The notes below the pieces were generated by a model. It was not told where the DNA came from and did not search any database. It saw only the letters and a program-made list of their open reading frames with translations. Positions 36,306-45,784 of a stretch of DNA of 64,000 nucleotides are shown here, in pieces; within the stretch, counting starts at the first letter, position 1; each line of letters starts with the position of its first letter. The stretch is taken from assembly GCF_038070105.1 (NCBI RefSeq), contig NZ_JBBPBZ010000005.1, positions 1 to 64,000 on the forward strand, written 5' to 3'. Both the position numbers and the translations under genes were made by a program. The stretch comes from Methylocystis sp. IM3 (GTDB taxonomy: Bacteria > Pseudomonadota > Alphaproteobacteria > Rhizobiales > Beijerinckiaceae).

Positions 36306-36542
36306 ATGAACAAGCTCATAACGACTTTCTTTGCGCCACGCCCGGCGCGGCCAACCGCCGCCTCGGCGCACTGTGCCGCTGAGCGGGACAGAGTCGGGCG
36401 CCGCGAGCGGTTGATCAGCGTCTGGACGCCCGATCCAGAAACAGGCCGCCTGGTCTGCACCTGGCGCCGGCCAACGGAAGAGGGGAACTCCCCGGCGGCG
36501 GTCGCCGGGGAACCTCCCCCAGCCTTCCAGATGGCGGCGTAA
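36306..36542 (+). CDS. Small protein upstream of the Nramp gene
   Basis: The product has 78 residues starting MNKLITTFFAPRPARPTAAS, with an excellent AAGGAGATGAGCG before ATG. The core RLISVWTPDPETGRLVCTWR looks like a short beta hairpin pattern seen in small alphaproteobacterial proteins. Function unknown; cotranscription with the Nramp gene 180 bases downstream is likely. Confidence 0.6.
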   Translation: MNKLITTFFAPRPARPTAASAHCAAERDRVGRRERLISVWTPDPETGRLVCTWRRPTEEGNSPAAVAGEPPPAFQMAA

Positions 36543-36719
36543 AGGGAATACCTCATGCATAGCGACGGCCCGAGCAGGCCCACTGGCGCGTTCAAAGACC
36601 CGCCGATGGGCGCGCCATGCCCCCTATTGCAAATCACACCGGTCTCAAGAGCGCGGGCGCGCGCAAGTTGAAGGTCACGGCCTTCAAAAGCTCGCCCCGT
36701 GCCCGAAAAGAGGCGAGCC

Positions 36720-38346
36720 ATGACGTTGCATCTCAAACCTTCCGAGACGACACGCAGCGCCGTTCTGAACGAAGCGCATGGGGGTCAGATTCGCGGCGCC
36801 CCCGGCACGATCTCGCCTGAGGATCAGGGCCATTACGGGACCTGGAAGCGCCGATGGCAGACTTTGCTTGCCATCCTCGACCCCGGCCTGATCGTCATGG
36901 TCGGCGATAATGATGCGGGCGCATTCGGGACCTACACCCAGGCCGGTCAGAATTACGGAACCACGCTTCTGTGGACGCTCCTGCTGCTCGTCCCGGTCCT
37001 TTACGTGAATCAGGAGATGGTCCTGCGCCTCGGCGCCGTGACAGGCGTCGGCCATGCGCGGTTGATCCTGGAACGTTTTGGTAAGTTCTGGGGCACCTTC
37101 AGCGTCCTTGATCTCGTCCTGCTCAACGCGCTCACGATCGTCACGGAGTTCATTGGCGTCTCCTTCGCTCTCTCTTACCTGGGCGTTTCCAAGGAGTTCG
37201 GCGTCGCCATCTCAGCCGCGGTGATCATGGGCGCGGTCAGCACGGGAGACTTTCGCCGCTTCGAGCGTTTCGCGCTGGCTCTTTGCGCGGGGAGCCTTCT
37301 CCTCGTCCCGGTCTTTCTGATGGTTCATCCGCCCTTGACCGAGATCGCCCGCAATATGCTCGTCGTGCAGCTTCCCAAAGGCGCGAAGCTGAACGAGGTC
37401 ATGCTGCTGATTATCGCGATCGTAGGGACGACGATTGCCCCTTGGCAGCTGTTTTTCCAGCAAAGCTATGTCATCGACAAGCGCATCACCCCGCGCTTCA
37501 TCAGCTACGAAAAGATCGACCTTTGGCTCGGGATCATCCTGGTGCTGATCGGCGCGACGGTGATCGTGGCGGTGACCTCAGCGGCTTTCGCGGGAACTCC
37601 GGAAGCCGGGCGCTTCGTCGACGCTGGCGACGTCGCGACTGGGCTCGATCACTATGCGGGGCGCTTGCCTGGCGCGCTATTTGCGTTGGCGTTGCTCGAC
37701 GCAAGCATTATCGGCGCGTCGGCGGTATCGCTTCGGGGACGTGCTGTCGCTGAATCACTCGCTGCACCGCAAGCCCGCTGAAGCAAAGGGCTTCTACGGC
37801 GTCTATTTCGCGCTGGTTGCAGTTTCCGCTGGGCTTGTCCTCACCCCCGGGACGCCACTGGGGCTGCTGACGAACGCTGTGCAGACGCTCGCGGGGGTGC
37901 TTTTGCCAAGCGCGACCGTTTTTTTGTTGTTGCTCTGCAACGATAAGGCGGTGCTGGGGCCTTGGGTGAATACGCGCGGGATGAACCTTTTCACTGGGGC
38001 GGTCATCGCGGTTCTTGTCCTGTTGTCGATCATCTTGACGGTGTCGGTGCTGTTTCCGCAGGCAACTGACGAGCCCGTGATAGTGTCTATGCTCATAGGC
38101 GGCGGCGTCGTGACGGTGCTTGCGGCCTTTGCGACCAAGGCTCTTGGCGGCGGGGGGCGCCGCAAGCGCAAGAGCGCCGTGAGGATCCACACATGCGAAT
38201 CCTGGCGGATGCCGCCATTGGATGAACTGCCGCCCGCCAAGCTTTCCGTCGCCAGTCGAGCCTGGATGGCCGCATTGCGAATCTACCTCGTCGCTGCGGT
38301 CGGGCTGGTTCTTGCGCGGATCGTCATGCTCGCCTTCAGGGCCTAA
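36720..38346 (+). pseudogene. Nramp-family divalent metal transporter, frameshifted
   Basis: From ATG 36720 the frame carries the first Nramp half: DPGLIVMVGDNDAGAFGTYT in TM1, NQEMVLRLGAVTGVGHA after TM2-3, and GTTIAPWQLFFQQSYVID in TM6, ending near 37781. The second half (GDVLSLNHSLHRKPAEAKGF and onward, with the last TM helices) continues in another frame to 38346. The join near 37725 lacks the usual six or so residues before GDV, which fits a deletion of about 17 bases between short GCGGTATCGC-like repeats. TM1 and TM6 motifs differ from Mn/Fe Nramp (no DPGN, no MPH) and are nearer to Mg-type relatives. As it stands no complete transporter is made. Confidence 0.8.
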
Positions 38347-38508
38347 ATTAATCACCGCGACGGAGAGGCTCGCCAAAATCGCATCAGATTACTCAAGGCT
38401 CGTTCCGATACTATCTTGATGAACGCGCCTGACCTTGTGCCGGAAAATCCATCCGAATTTCACCCTTTTTCCAGCCTATTGTCCGCCTCTTCGCACAAGG
38501 AGGCTGAA

Positions 38509-39228
38509 GTGCGTAAACTGAAATATCGAATGAGCGGCGACGATCTGCGCCCCCGCCGCACGAAACTCGAGATCCCTGGCTGGGCGGGAAGTCCCGAGCG
38601 CCGGGCTGACGGATCGCGGGAACAACCTTGGCACTGCATTCCGTTTTCAGAAGCCGCCAAATATGGAATCGAGGTATTCTATCCGTACGAAAATGAACTT
38701 GAAGTCCGCCGGGACGGCGGCCGCTTGACGTTTCGGGGCGATTTCGGCCCGCCGCCGGCGCCCGGCCGAAGCTGGCCGCCGTTCAGGAACTTCGGCGACG
38801 AATACTACACCTACCAAATCCTCCTCGACCTAAAGCCCGAACCAGGGTTTGCGGTCAAGGTTGAAACCCATCCAAGCTTCTATACGGACGCAAGCGGAAC
38901 AACGCCCATCGCTGTGCCGGCGCTCATCCGCGAATGGTGGCCGATGCTCTATTTTATCGTCTTCAAGTCACCGGCGGAGGGACACGCTCATGTCTTTCGT
39001 CAGCGGACGCCAATAGCACAGTTTTCGATGATCCCCGCCGACCCAGATTTCGAACTTGTTCCGATGACGGAGGAGGAGGCGGCGGAGCGGGAGCTGCAGT
39101 CGCGGCGCATTTACGCCAGTAGAGAGACGCTCGGGGCAGACTCGCACTGGCTTTCGACGACAAACACGGTTTTCGATGGAACTTACCGCCACATACATGG
39201 CGCTGCGCGAACCGCCGCCGAAGATTGA
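38509..39228 (+). CDS. Hypothetical protein, start fixed by strong RBS
   Basis: The product has 239 residues. The frame is open from 38416, but AAGGAGG at 38497-38503 sits five bases before GTG 38509 (VRKLKYRMSGDDLRP), so this start is chosen. Features include HCIPFSEAAKYGIEVFYPYE, FGDEYYTYQILLDLKPEPGF and a W-rich EWWPMLYFIVFKSP. It appears to be a soluble beta-rich protein with no signal peptide. Similar to uncharacterised proteins that begin with a conserved P(F/L)xxAxxYGxExxYP motif. Function unknown. Confidence 0.65.
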   Translation: MRKLKYRMSGDDLRPRRTKLEIPGWAGSPERRADGSREQPWHCIPFSEAAKYGIEVFYPYENELEVRRDGGRLTFRGDFGPPPAPGRSWPPFRNFGDEYYTYQILLDLKPEPGFAVKVETHPSFYTDASGTTPIAVPALIREWWPMLYFIVFKSPAEGHAHVFRQRTPIAQFSMIPADPDFELVPMTEEEAAERELQSRRIYASRETLGADSHWLSTTNTVFDGTYRHIHGAARTAAED

Positions 39229-39256
39229 ACCGCGAGCGTAGTCCGCGCAAGGCGCT

Positions 39257-39640
39257 TCAATAGGGTCGCCAATAATAGTCGTGATGATGATGGTGATGAT
39301 GGTGGTGGTGGTGGTAGTAAGGACCCCAGCCTTGTCCCCAACCATAGTTATTATGGTGATGATGATGGTACCGCCAGCGCCGCCCGTAATAGTAGTTGTA
39401 CTGAGGGTAGTAATAGGGGTCGCCGTAATATTGAACCCTCTGCACTTGCGGATCGGGGGCTGGCTCTGCGGCCATAGCCTCGTTCAAAAGCCGGCTTGCG
39501 TCAGGTATGGGCTGCAGAAGCTCGCCGTATGAGCTTGGCGCCATCAGATCAGTAAGCGCGCCGGTCGTCGGCGCAGGCACGGCGGCGACCGGGGCCAAAG
39601 CCGAGATCGCGCTTACAAGGCCAGCTGCTTTTTTCTTCAT
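39257..39640 (-). CDS. Secreted poly-His protein
   Basis: The product has 127 residues from ATG 39640. After a signal peptide (MKKKAAGLVSAISALAPVAA) comes a linker with Pro and Glu, then a Tyr-rich part (YYGDPYYYPQYNYYYGRRW) and two His tracts, one of five and one of eleven consecutive His. This would bind transition metals such as Ni, Cu or Zn in the periplasm. Metal specificity cannot be inferred. Confidence 0.7.
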   Translation of the reverse strand: MKKKAAGLVSAISALAPVAAVPAPTTGALTDLMAPSSYGELLQPIPDASRLLNEAMAAEPAPDPQVQRVQYYGDPYYYPQYNYYYGRRWRYHHHHHNNYGWGQGWGPYYHHHHHHHHHHHDYYWRPY

Positions 39641-39873
39641 GTGCCTTTTCCTGTTCGACCGAACCAGACGGCCTGTTTCCACTCGCAATAGGGCTCAACC
39701 ATGGCCTACCTCAGAATTTTCCATTTCTACTGAACAGAATCTGAATTTGCGTTTCGCCGGCGGCCGCCGTCGCTCGCGGTTGGGTTTCTCGCCCCCAACG
39801 TCGCTTCCGCGCCATCTGTTTGTAGCGTGGATGCCTTCGCAAATTGCCAGCGACGGCCGCAGCATACCGTTTC

Positions 39874-40310
39874 CTAAATCTCTCCAAAGAGGTTCTCTTC
39901 CTCTTCCTGTTCATCGCAGGGGTTCAGGCGGATTGCTGATACAGAATGAACCGCCCGTGCCGGCCGTAGATCGCCCTCGACAATGAGTTCGAACGGCCCT
40001 TGGGCGGGATCTAATGAGGTGCCGTCTACGCGATCCGCCACGACGACACGCTCCCGGCGCATCATTGGATCGGTACCCGCGAGATCGAGCACAACTTTAT
40101 AGCCGTCGGGGCTTCGAGGATTGACATATCGGCAAAGTCCACGCCACGGATCGCCTTGCCAGAGGGAACGCCGATTTTCGTTAGCACGTCGCCGAGCAGC
40201 GCGCCCTCGAACACATGCACGGCCCCAAGCCGCCGCGCGTTGATTTTAACACGTGGCAGCGCGTCGAGATCCGCAAGACTCAGGTGGATAGTTGGTTATT
40301 AAGCCCCTTG
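39874..40310 (-). pseudogene. Molybdopterin-binding oxidoreductase-like protein, fragment
   Basis: Reading leftwards from about 40310, LSLADLDALPRVKINARRLG, FEGALLGDVLTKIGVPSGKA and VDFADMSILEA follow in one frame. A frameshift near 40110 leads to YKVVLDLAGTDPMMRRERVV and DPAQGPFELIVEGDLRPARA to a stop at 39874. This matches the small periplasmic proteins with a sulfite-oxidase-like molybdopterin-binding fold. The signal-peptide end is missing and one frameshift is present. Confidence 0.6.
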
Positions 40311-40444
40311 AGCAACAGCCTCCAGGAAGCGTCTTCGGGAGCGGCGACCCCGCTCAAAGCACCAAAAGGCCGAAACTTCGTCTCATGTGGCCTCCCATTC
40401 GAACGTTTCAGGTCGCTGTAGGGCAGTTCAACGTGTTTCACTGC

Positions 40445-40592
40445 AACTCGATTGAATTTTTAAATGATTGTGCTCGCGACGCCATCGCAGGTTCACAATG
40501 TCCTGATAGGGAAACCATTATTCCTTCGCGACTTTCAGCCCAGCTCGCGCGCAGCTCTTAATTTGCGGCGGAGCGGGCGAACATCGAGTGGT
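40445..40592. repeat. Dispersed repeat, copy B
   Basis: Partner of 27791-27940 with the same core. It ends exactly where the IS6-family left end begins at 40593, so the insertion truncates this copy. Confidence 0.7.
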
Positions 40593-41397
40593 GGTTCTGT
40601 CGCAAATTTTTACTCGGGGGGGCTGGCTTGGGTTATGCTGGCGGGGAGCGAGGCGGACGTATTGCACGATGGTCGATTTCAAGGGCAGTCATTTTGAGCG
40701 TGACGTGATCTTGTGGGGCGTACGCTGGTATGTCGCCTACCCGATTAGCTACCGACAGCTTGAGGAGATGATGGAAGAGCGCGGGGTCGAGGTCGACCAT
40801 TCGACGCTCAATCGCTGGGTCGTCAAATACGCGCCCGAGCTGGACCGTCAGTTCCGTTCCTGCAAGCGTCCGGTCGGCTCCAGCTGGAGGCTGGATGAGA
40901 CCTATGTGAAGATCAAGGGAACCTGGGAATATCTCTATCGGGCCGTCGATAAAGCGGGCGCCACGGTGGACTTTCTGCTGACGGCCAAGCGGGATCGCAA
41001 AGCGGCGTTGCGGTTTCTGCGCCGAGCGATCGATCAAAACGGCGCACCGACGAAGATCACGATCGATAAGAGCGGCGCCAACACCGCGGCAATCGAGAGT
41101 TACAACGCGGAGCACAAGGCGGATATCAAAATCCGGCGAAGGAAGTATCTCAACAACATCGTCGAACAGGACCACCGAGCGATCAAGCGGGTGACGCGGC
41201 CGTCTCTCGGGTTCAAGTCCTTTCGCTCGGCCGCGGCGACGCTCGCCGGCGTCGAGCTCATGCACATGATCCGAAAGGGGCAGTTGCAAACGACGGGCTA
41301 CGTGCGCCCAGCGAAGCAGTTCTACGCTCTCGCGGCGTAAGCCTCGAAAACCCTGCTGCCAGAAATCTCGCCCTCGGGCAAAATTTGCGACAGAACC
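40593..41397 (+). mobile_element. IS6-family insertion sequence, complete
   Basis: An 805-bp element with perfect 18-bp terminal inverted repeats GGTTCTGTCGCAAATTTT (40593-40610 and, inverted, 41380-41397), which begin with the GGTTCTG typical of IS6. It contains one transposase gene. The flanking 8 bases do not match (CGAGTGGT and CTCTCGAG), so there is no target duplication. This fits replicon fusion or later rearrangement. Confidence 0.92.
40669..41340 (+). CDS. IS6-family transposase
   Basis: The product has 223 residues from ATG 40669 (MVDFKGSHFERDVILWGVRW). The DDE catalytic residues are visible in WRLDETYVKIKG, ITIDKSGAN and VEQDHRAIKR. An N-terminal helix-turn-helix region (YRQLEEMMEERGVEVDHSTL) binds the ends. 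Length and motifs are complete, so it is probably active. Confidence 0.93.
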   Translation: MVDFKGSHFERDVILWGVRWYVAYPISYRQLEEMMEERGVEVDHSTLNRWVVKYAPELDRQFRSCKRPVGSSWRLDETYVKIKGTWEYLYRAVDKAGATVDFLLTAKRDRKAALRFLRRAIDQNGAPTKITIDKSGANTAAIESYNAEHKADIKIRRRKYLNNIVEQDHRAIKRVTRPSLGFKSFRSAAATLAGVELMHMIRKGQLQTTGYVRPAKQFYALAA

Positions 41398-41751
41398 CTC
41401 TCGAGAGCATCGCAGCTTCACGCGTCGTCTCGCCGTTTTGTGCCTAGCCGAGACAATCGACGCGATAACTGTTGATGATAAACTTGCCCAACAAGGATGC
41501 TTTGTCATCGCTAAGAAAGAACCTCTCAGCGCGAAGCTCGAAGTAGGCAGCCGAAAAGCGATCGCACGCACGGTCAGCCGTACGGTCGACGCATCGCTGT
41601 CCGATAACCAGAATGGGCCTATACCACGGGAACTTTTTCACCGCATCTTTAATGATATAGCGCGTCCTTTGCTTGATGCTGCTCTTGCCGCGACACGAGG
41701 GCACCGATGACTGGATGGTGGCTGAATGCACTTTCTTTCAACGCCAGGCGC
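41398..41751. other. Region between IS6 element and kdpE
   Basis: A plus-strand frame from 41438 to 41710 (DNQNGPIPRELFHRIFNDIA near its end) and a minus-strand frame over the same bases are both open. Neither matches a family. The plus-strand frame may be the 3' end of a gene cut by the IS element. Confidence 0.3.
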
Positions 41752-42444
41752 CTAGTTGGTCACTTTTACGAAACGGTAACCGACGCCAGGCTCTGTTACA
41801 ATTATCTGCGGGACGGCGGCGTGATCTTCGACTTTTCCGCGCAATTGCCCGATGAAAACGCGCAGGTATTGGGTATCCTCCTGGTGCGCGGGCCCCCAAA
41901 CTGCGGTGAGAATTTGTCGATGGGTGAGTAGCCGTCCCGCGTGGCGAGCCAATGTTGTGAGAACGTCATATTCCTTTGGCGTCAATTTCACAGGCTTGCC
42001 ATTCTTAGTGACAGTGTGGTCGGAGAGATTGACACATAGTGCGCCGCTCTCAATCCTTGTAACCTCCGCCTTGCCCTGCAAGGTATGACGAAGGGCTGCT
42101 CGCAGTCGCGCCAAAAGTTCGCCGATCCCGAAGGGCTTCTCAACGTAATCGTCGGCCCCCGCATCCAATGCAGCGATCTTTTCGCTCTCTCGATCCCTTG
42201 CCGAGAGGATCAGGATTGGCGTCTTTGAGAAGGTTCGGGCTTGAGTGAGCACCTCCCTGCCGTCGATGTCTGGCAATCCCAGATCCAGTATAACGGCGTC
42301 CGGCGCGGACGCAGCGATCATTTTCAGGGCTTGCCGACCCGTTAAGGCCTCCAGGACGTCGTAGCCGCATGCTGTCAAAGCCGGCTTAAGAACGCGATGA
42401 ATCTGAGGCTCGTCGTCAACGACGAGAATTCGAATGTTGCTCAT
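41752..42444 (-). CDS. kdpE: Potassium-stress response regulator KdpE
   Basis: The product has 230 residues: a receiver domain with ILVVDDEPQIHRVL, phospho-Asp in VILDLGLPDIDG and Lys in YVEKPFG, and an OmpR/PhoB winged helix with LTPKEYDVLTTLARHAGRLL and VGYRFV. ATG 42444 overlaps the kdpD stop by four bases. It activates the kdpFABC promoter when phosphorylated by KdpD. Confidence 0.95.
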   Translation of the reverse strand: MSNIRILVVDDEPQIHRVLKPALTACGYDVLEALTGRQALKMIAASAPDAVILDLGLPDIDGREVLTQARTFSKTPILILSARDRESEKIAALDAGADDYVEKPFGIGELLARLRAALRHTLQGKAEVTRIESGALCVNLSDHTVTKNGKPVKLTPKEYDVLTTLARHAGRLLTHRQILTAVWGPAHQEDTQYLRVFIGQLRGKVEDHAAVPQIIVTEPGVGYRFVKVTN

Positions 42445-45140
42445 GCTGATCCGCCTTGTCCCGGCTGCTGCGGAATGGGAAACCTCATGACGATGCGGGT
42501 TCCGCGTCTTCGGACGGCGGGGCTTTGGGCGGCAATCTTTCCGCCCATCGCTTCGACCAATCCCCGACAGATCGAAAGACCGAGGCCCGTTCCTGCCTTG
42601 CGGCCGTCTACCCTCCCGCCCCGATAAAACTTCTCAAAGATCCGCTCGAGATCGCTTGGTTTGACGCCCTGCCCTTCGTCCGTCACCGAGACGACGAGAT
42701 CCGCGCCCTCGCGCCGGGCGTACACGGCCACGGTCCCATCCCCATATTTATTGGCGTTGTCCAGCAGATTGAAGAGAACATTGCTCAAGAGATTGACATC
42801 CCCCTTTATGAGCGGAAGATCTTGCGACAAGCTTGCTGACACCTTTAACTCCGGAAACGCCTTTCGGCTTCGTTCGACGGCGGTCTTGACGGCGTCGCCG
42901 ACCTCAATGAATTCCCGGCGAGGCGCGATGGCGCCCGCTTCGATCCGAGACATCTCGATGAGATTGGAGATGAAGCGAGACAGCCGTCCAGCTTCTTCTT
43001 CGATTGACGCCAGTAGATCCTGGCGGTCAAAAGCGCTCATTTTTTCGCCGAGCTGTCTGAGACTCGTCACAGCGCCGGTGATCGACGTCAACGGCGTCCG
43101 CAGATCGTGAGACAAGGACGAAAGGAGAGTCATACGCAGTTTTTCGTTCTCCTCCAACGCTGCGGCCTTGACAGCCTCCCCAACGAGCATGGAGCGATCG
43201 AGCGCGATCGCCGTCTGTTCGAGCAAAGTGGTCAACGTCCCTTCCTGCTGAGCGGATAAGGGTTCATCTGCTTTCTTGAACTCAACGCCCGCGACAGCTA
43301 GCACGCCCCGTGAGGTGGAGAGCGGTCGAAATTGAAAGCGAACGTTTGGCAGCGTCCCGGTACTCCACCCAGCTGGTTCGCATTTCTCAAGGACCCAGCG
43401 GGCGGCGCTTGTTTCTCCCGCATCCAGTTCGTCCAGAGGCGGCCACGCCGCAGAAAGCGTGAGCTCGCCATCATTCGGAACGAGAAGGACGACACAGCGT
43501 GCGTCCAAAGTTTTTTGGATCTGGCCAACCGCGGCCCACAGCACCTCGTCGAGATTCGACGCCCCGGAAAGGTTACGCGAAAATTCAAATAAGGATTGCG
43601 CGGTTTCTGCGCGAGTGCGCATAAAATTGGAGTACTCGCGAACTCTACTCGCAAGCATTCCCGTGACGAAAGCGACAATCAAAAAGACGACCAGCGCCAG
43701 GAATTCGGAAGGATCTCGGATTGTAAACTGGTATCGCGGATCGATGAAAAAGAAGTCGCAGGCTAAAAACGCAAGGACCGAAGCCGTAATCGCGGGCCAC
43801 AATCCAAACCACGCGGCGCAGAGCACGACCGGAACGAGAAATATGACCGAGAGGTTTGGAAGGCTTAGCCAACGATCCAGCAGATAGCCGATGGCAACCG
43901 TAAGCGCGACTGAAAAAAGGGCTGCCGTCGCTCCCGGCCAGTAATGGCCATCTCCCAGCCGAAGCCAGCCTGGTCTTTCGGCAACTCGCTTACGCTCGGC
44001 CCCCATCACAACCTGGACGGCCACGTCCTCGGAACGCCTTACAATCTCGTCTGTCAAAGACCAACCAAAGAGTCGGCCAAAGAGGCTTGCGCGGGAGCGG
44101 CCGATGACAATCTGCGTGATGTTTTCCCGATGCGCGTATTTCAGCACCTCACCGGCGAGATCGCTTCCCGTGAGGCGTTCGATTTGGGCGCCGAGTTGTT
44201 CGGCGAGGTGCAAGGCGTCATAAATTTTTTTGACGGTCTCCGCACTCTGTTCGTCGTTGCCTGACCTCGCGACGTGAAGCGCGACCCATGGCGCGTTCAG
44301 TCCGGTCGCCAGCCGGGCCGCGGCCCTCACGACCTTCTGAGAGGAGCTATCTGCTCCCACGCAAACCAGTAGGCGTTCAGTCGTCGCCCAAGGCCCTTCA
44401 ATCGCGCCCTGGCGGAGAAAGTCGACCATTTGGTCGTCGACCCGATCCGCCGTTCGACGTAACGCCAGTTCACGCAAAGCGGTGAGGTTTCGTGGGGTGA
44501 AAAAGTTTTGAAGGGCCCGCTGGGCGGTCTCAGGGACGTAGACCTTTCCTTCCTTCAATCTCTGGAGAAGTTCGTCGGGCGTAATATCCACTAGAACGAC
44601 ATCCGCCGCTTGATGCAGAACACGATCGGGAACCGTCTCGCGAACTGAAATGCCGGTGATCTTTGAAACAACGTCCGCCAGGCTCTCCAAATGTTGGATG
44701 TTGAGGGCTGTCCAGACGTTGACGCCAGCGCGGAGCAGTTCGTCAACATCTTGCCAGCGCTTGGGGTGCCGGCTATCCGGGGCGTTCGTATGCGCCAGTT
44801 CATCGACAATGATCAATTGCGGCTTGCGGGCCAGCGCTGCGTCGATATCGAATTCCTCGATCGTCCGGCCGCGATAGTCAACCTTGCGCCTGGGCAAAAC
44901 CTCGAGACCGGCCATCAATTCTTCCGTTTCGCGACGGCCGTGGGTTTCGGCAAGTCCGATGACGATATCCATTCCTTCGTCTCGAGCCGCGCGCGCCCGA
45001 CGGAGCATGGCGTAGGTTTTGCCGACGCCGGGGGCCGCGCCGAGAAAGACGCAGAGTCTGCCCGACCTTTCCTGCTCGGCGAGCGCAAGGAGCGCCTCCG
45101 GGTCGGGCCGCCGATCAAAGTCTGTCTCTGGTTCGGCCAT
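42441..45140 (-). CDS. kdpD: Sensor histidine kinase KdpD
   Basis: The product has 899 residues from ATG 45140. The N-terminal KdpD domain has a P-loop (GAAPGVGKTYAML) and the DELAHTNAPDSRHPKRW motif. A USP-like domain spans about 225-360. Four TM helices lie near 400-490, followed by a GAF-like domain. The kinase core shows SSLSHDLRTPLTSI (His about 670), an N-box NVLFNLLDNANKYG and TGLGLSICRGLVEAMGG. It senses low K+ or ionic stress and phosphorylates KdpE. Unusually, kdpDE lie divergent from kdpFABC instead of downstream. Confidence 0.95.
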   Translation of the reverse strand: MAEPETDFDRRPDPEALLALAEQERSGRLCVFLGAAPGVGKTYAMLRRARAARDEGMDIVIGLAETHGRRETEELMAGLEVLPRRKVDYRGRTIEEFDIDAALARKPQLIIVDELAHTNAPDSRHPKRWQDVDELLRAGVNVWTALNIQHLESLADVVSKITGISVRETVPDRVLHQAADVVLVDITPDELLQRLKEGKVYVPETAQRALQNFFTPRNLTALRELALRRTADRVDDQMVDFLRQGAIEGPWATTERLLVCVGADSSSQKVVRAAARLATGLNAPWVALHVARSGNDEQSAETVKKIYDALHLAEQLGAQIERLTGSDLAGEVLKYAHRENITQIVIGRSRASLFGRLFGWSLTDEIVRRSEDVAVQVVMGAERKRVAERPGWLRLGDGHYWPGATAALFSVALTVAIGYLLDRWLSLPNLSVIFLVPVVLCAAWFGLWPAITASVLAFLACDFFFIDPRYQFTIRDPSEFLALVVFLIVAFVTGMLASRVREYSNFMRTRAETAQSLFEFSRNLSGASNLDEVLWAAVGQIQKTLDARCVVLLVPNDGELTLSAAWPPLDELDAGETSAARWVLEKCEPAGWSTGTLPNVRFQFRPLSTSRGVLAVAGVEFKKADEPLSAQQEGTLTTLLEQTAIALDRSMLVGEAVKAAALEENEKLRMTLLSSLSHDLRTPLTSITGAVTSLRQLGEKMSAFDRQDLLASIEEEAGRLSRFISNLIEMSRIEAGAIAPRREFIEVGDAVKTAVERSRKAFPELKVSASLSQDLPLIKGDVNLLSNVLFNLLDNANKYGDGTVAVYARREGADLVVSVTDEGQGVKPSDLERIFEKFYRGGRVDGRKAGTGLGLSICRGLVEAMGGKIAAQSPAVRRRGTRIVMRFPIPQQPGQGGSA

Positions 45141-45398
45141 TTTTTCTTGCCTCGAATTGCTCGATGCGAACCTGCTGAGAAGACGCTCGAACCCGGGAGA
45201 ATAGACCAATAAAAGGTACGCGGCCACGACTATGGCAAGCGTAAAATGGAAAAGGACAAAAGGATTTTTTGCGAGCTTCCAGCAGGAACTCCCGCGCCCC
45301 TAATTGAGCCCCTACGCCAAGGACACAACATTCGAATAGCTTCTTGACGGCCCCCCAATCCATATTCGCGTCGATCCGTCGAAGAGGAAAAAGCACAC

Positions 45399-45485
45399 AT
45401 GTTCGAGCCTCACTCTGTGGCGCTGCCAGCCTTCACGGTTGGGGTTCTGCTCGGCGTTATCTTGTGGGCCGGCCGGATGCGGTGA
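45399..45485 (+). CDS. 28-residue hydrophobic peptide near kdpF
   Basis: MFEPHSVALPAFTVGVLLGV and then ILWAGRMR form a single-TM miniprotein. It lies in the kdpD-kdpF gap and is followed 11 bases later by a second small ORF whose ribosome-binding site (AAGGAGG) overlaps its stop, suggesting coupled translation. Not described to my knowledge. Confidence 0.45.
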   Translation: MFEPHSVALPAFTVGVLLGVILWAGRMR

Positions 45486-45496
45486 AGGAGGAATAC

Positions 45497-45613
45497 ATGA
45501 CCGGAATATATATCTTAGGCCTCGCCACAATCTGCTTTATCGCGACCCTAAATATTCGCGATGAACTGCGGGCGAGACGAGCGCAAAAGCGGCACAACCA
45601 TTTCGAAAAATAG
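45497..45613 (+). CDS. 38-residue single-TM protein near kdpF
   Basis: From ATG 45497, after GTGAAGGAGGAATAC, the product reads MTGIYILGLATICFIATLNI followed by a basic tail (RRAQKRHNHFEK). One transmembrane helix with a cytoplasmic positive end. It may be a small Kdp-associated or membrane-stress peptide. Function unknown. Confidence 0.5.
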   Translation: MTGIYILGLATICFIATLNIRDELRARRAQKRHNHFEK

Positions 45614-45784
45614 CGCGCTTTGGCGCTTTTGTTCCGTTTCACCGCCAAGCGTCATTCAGCCGATCTCCCCGGGAGCTCTCCGGGACCGTCTTTATGAAAC
45701 CTTTATGCCAAACTGCCAGATTCAGTATGGCCTGCTTACGGACTTTACGCCCATAGTGAAGCGATTTTCCAAGCGGAGCCAAAC

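Noticed and set aside
39281..39532. Plus-strand ORF rich in Met and Val
   Set aside because: It is the reverse complement of the poly-His and Tyr tracts of the secreted protein on the minus strand.
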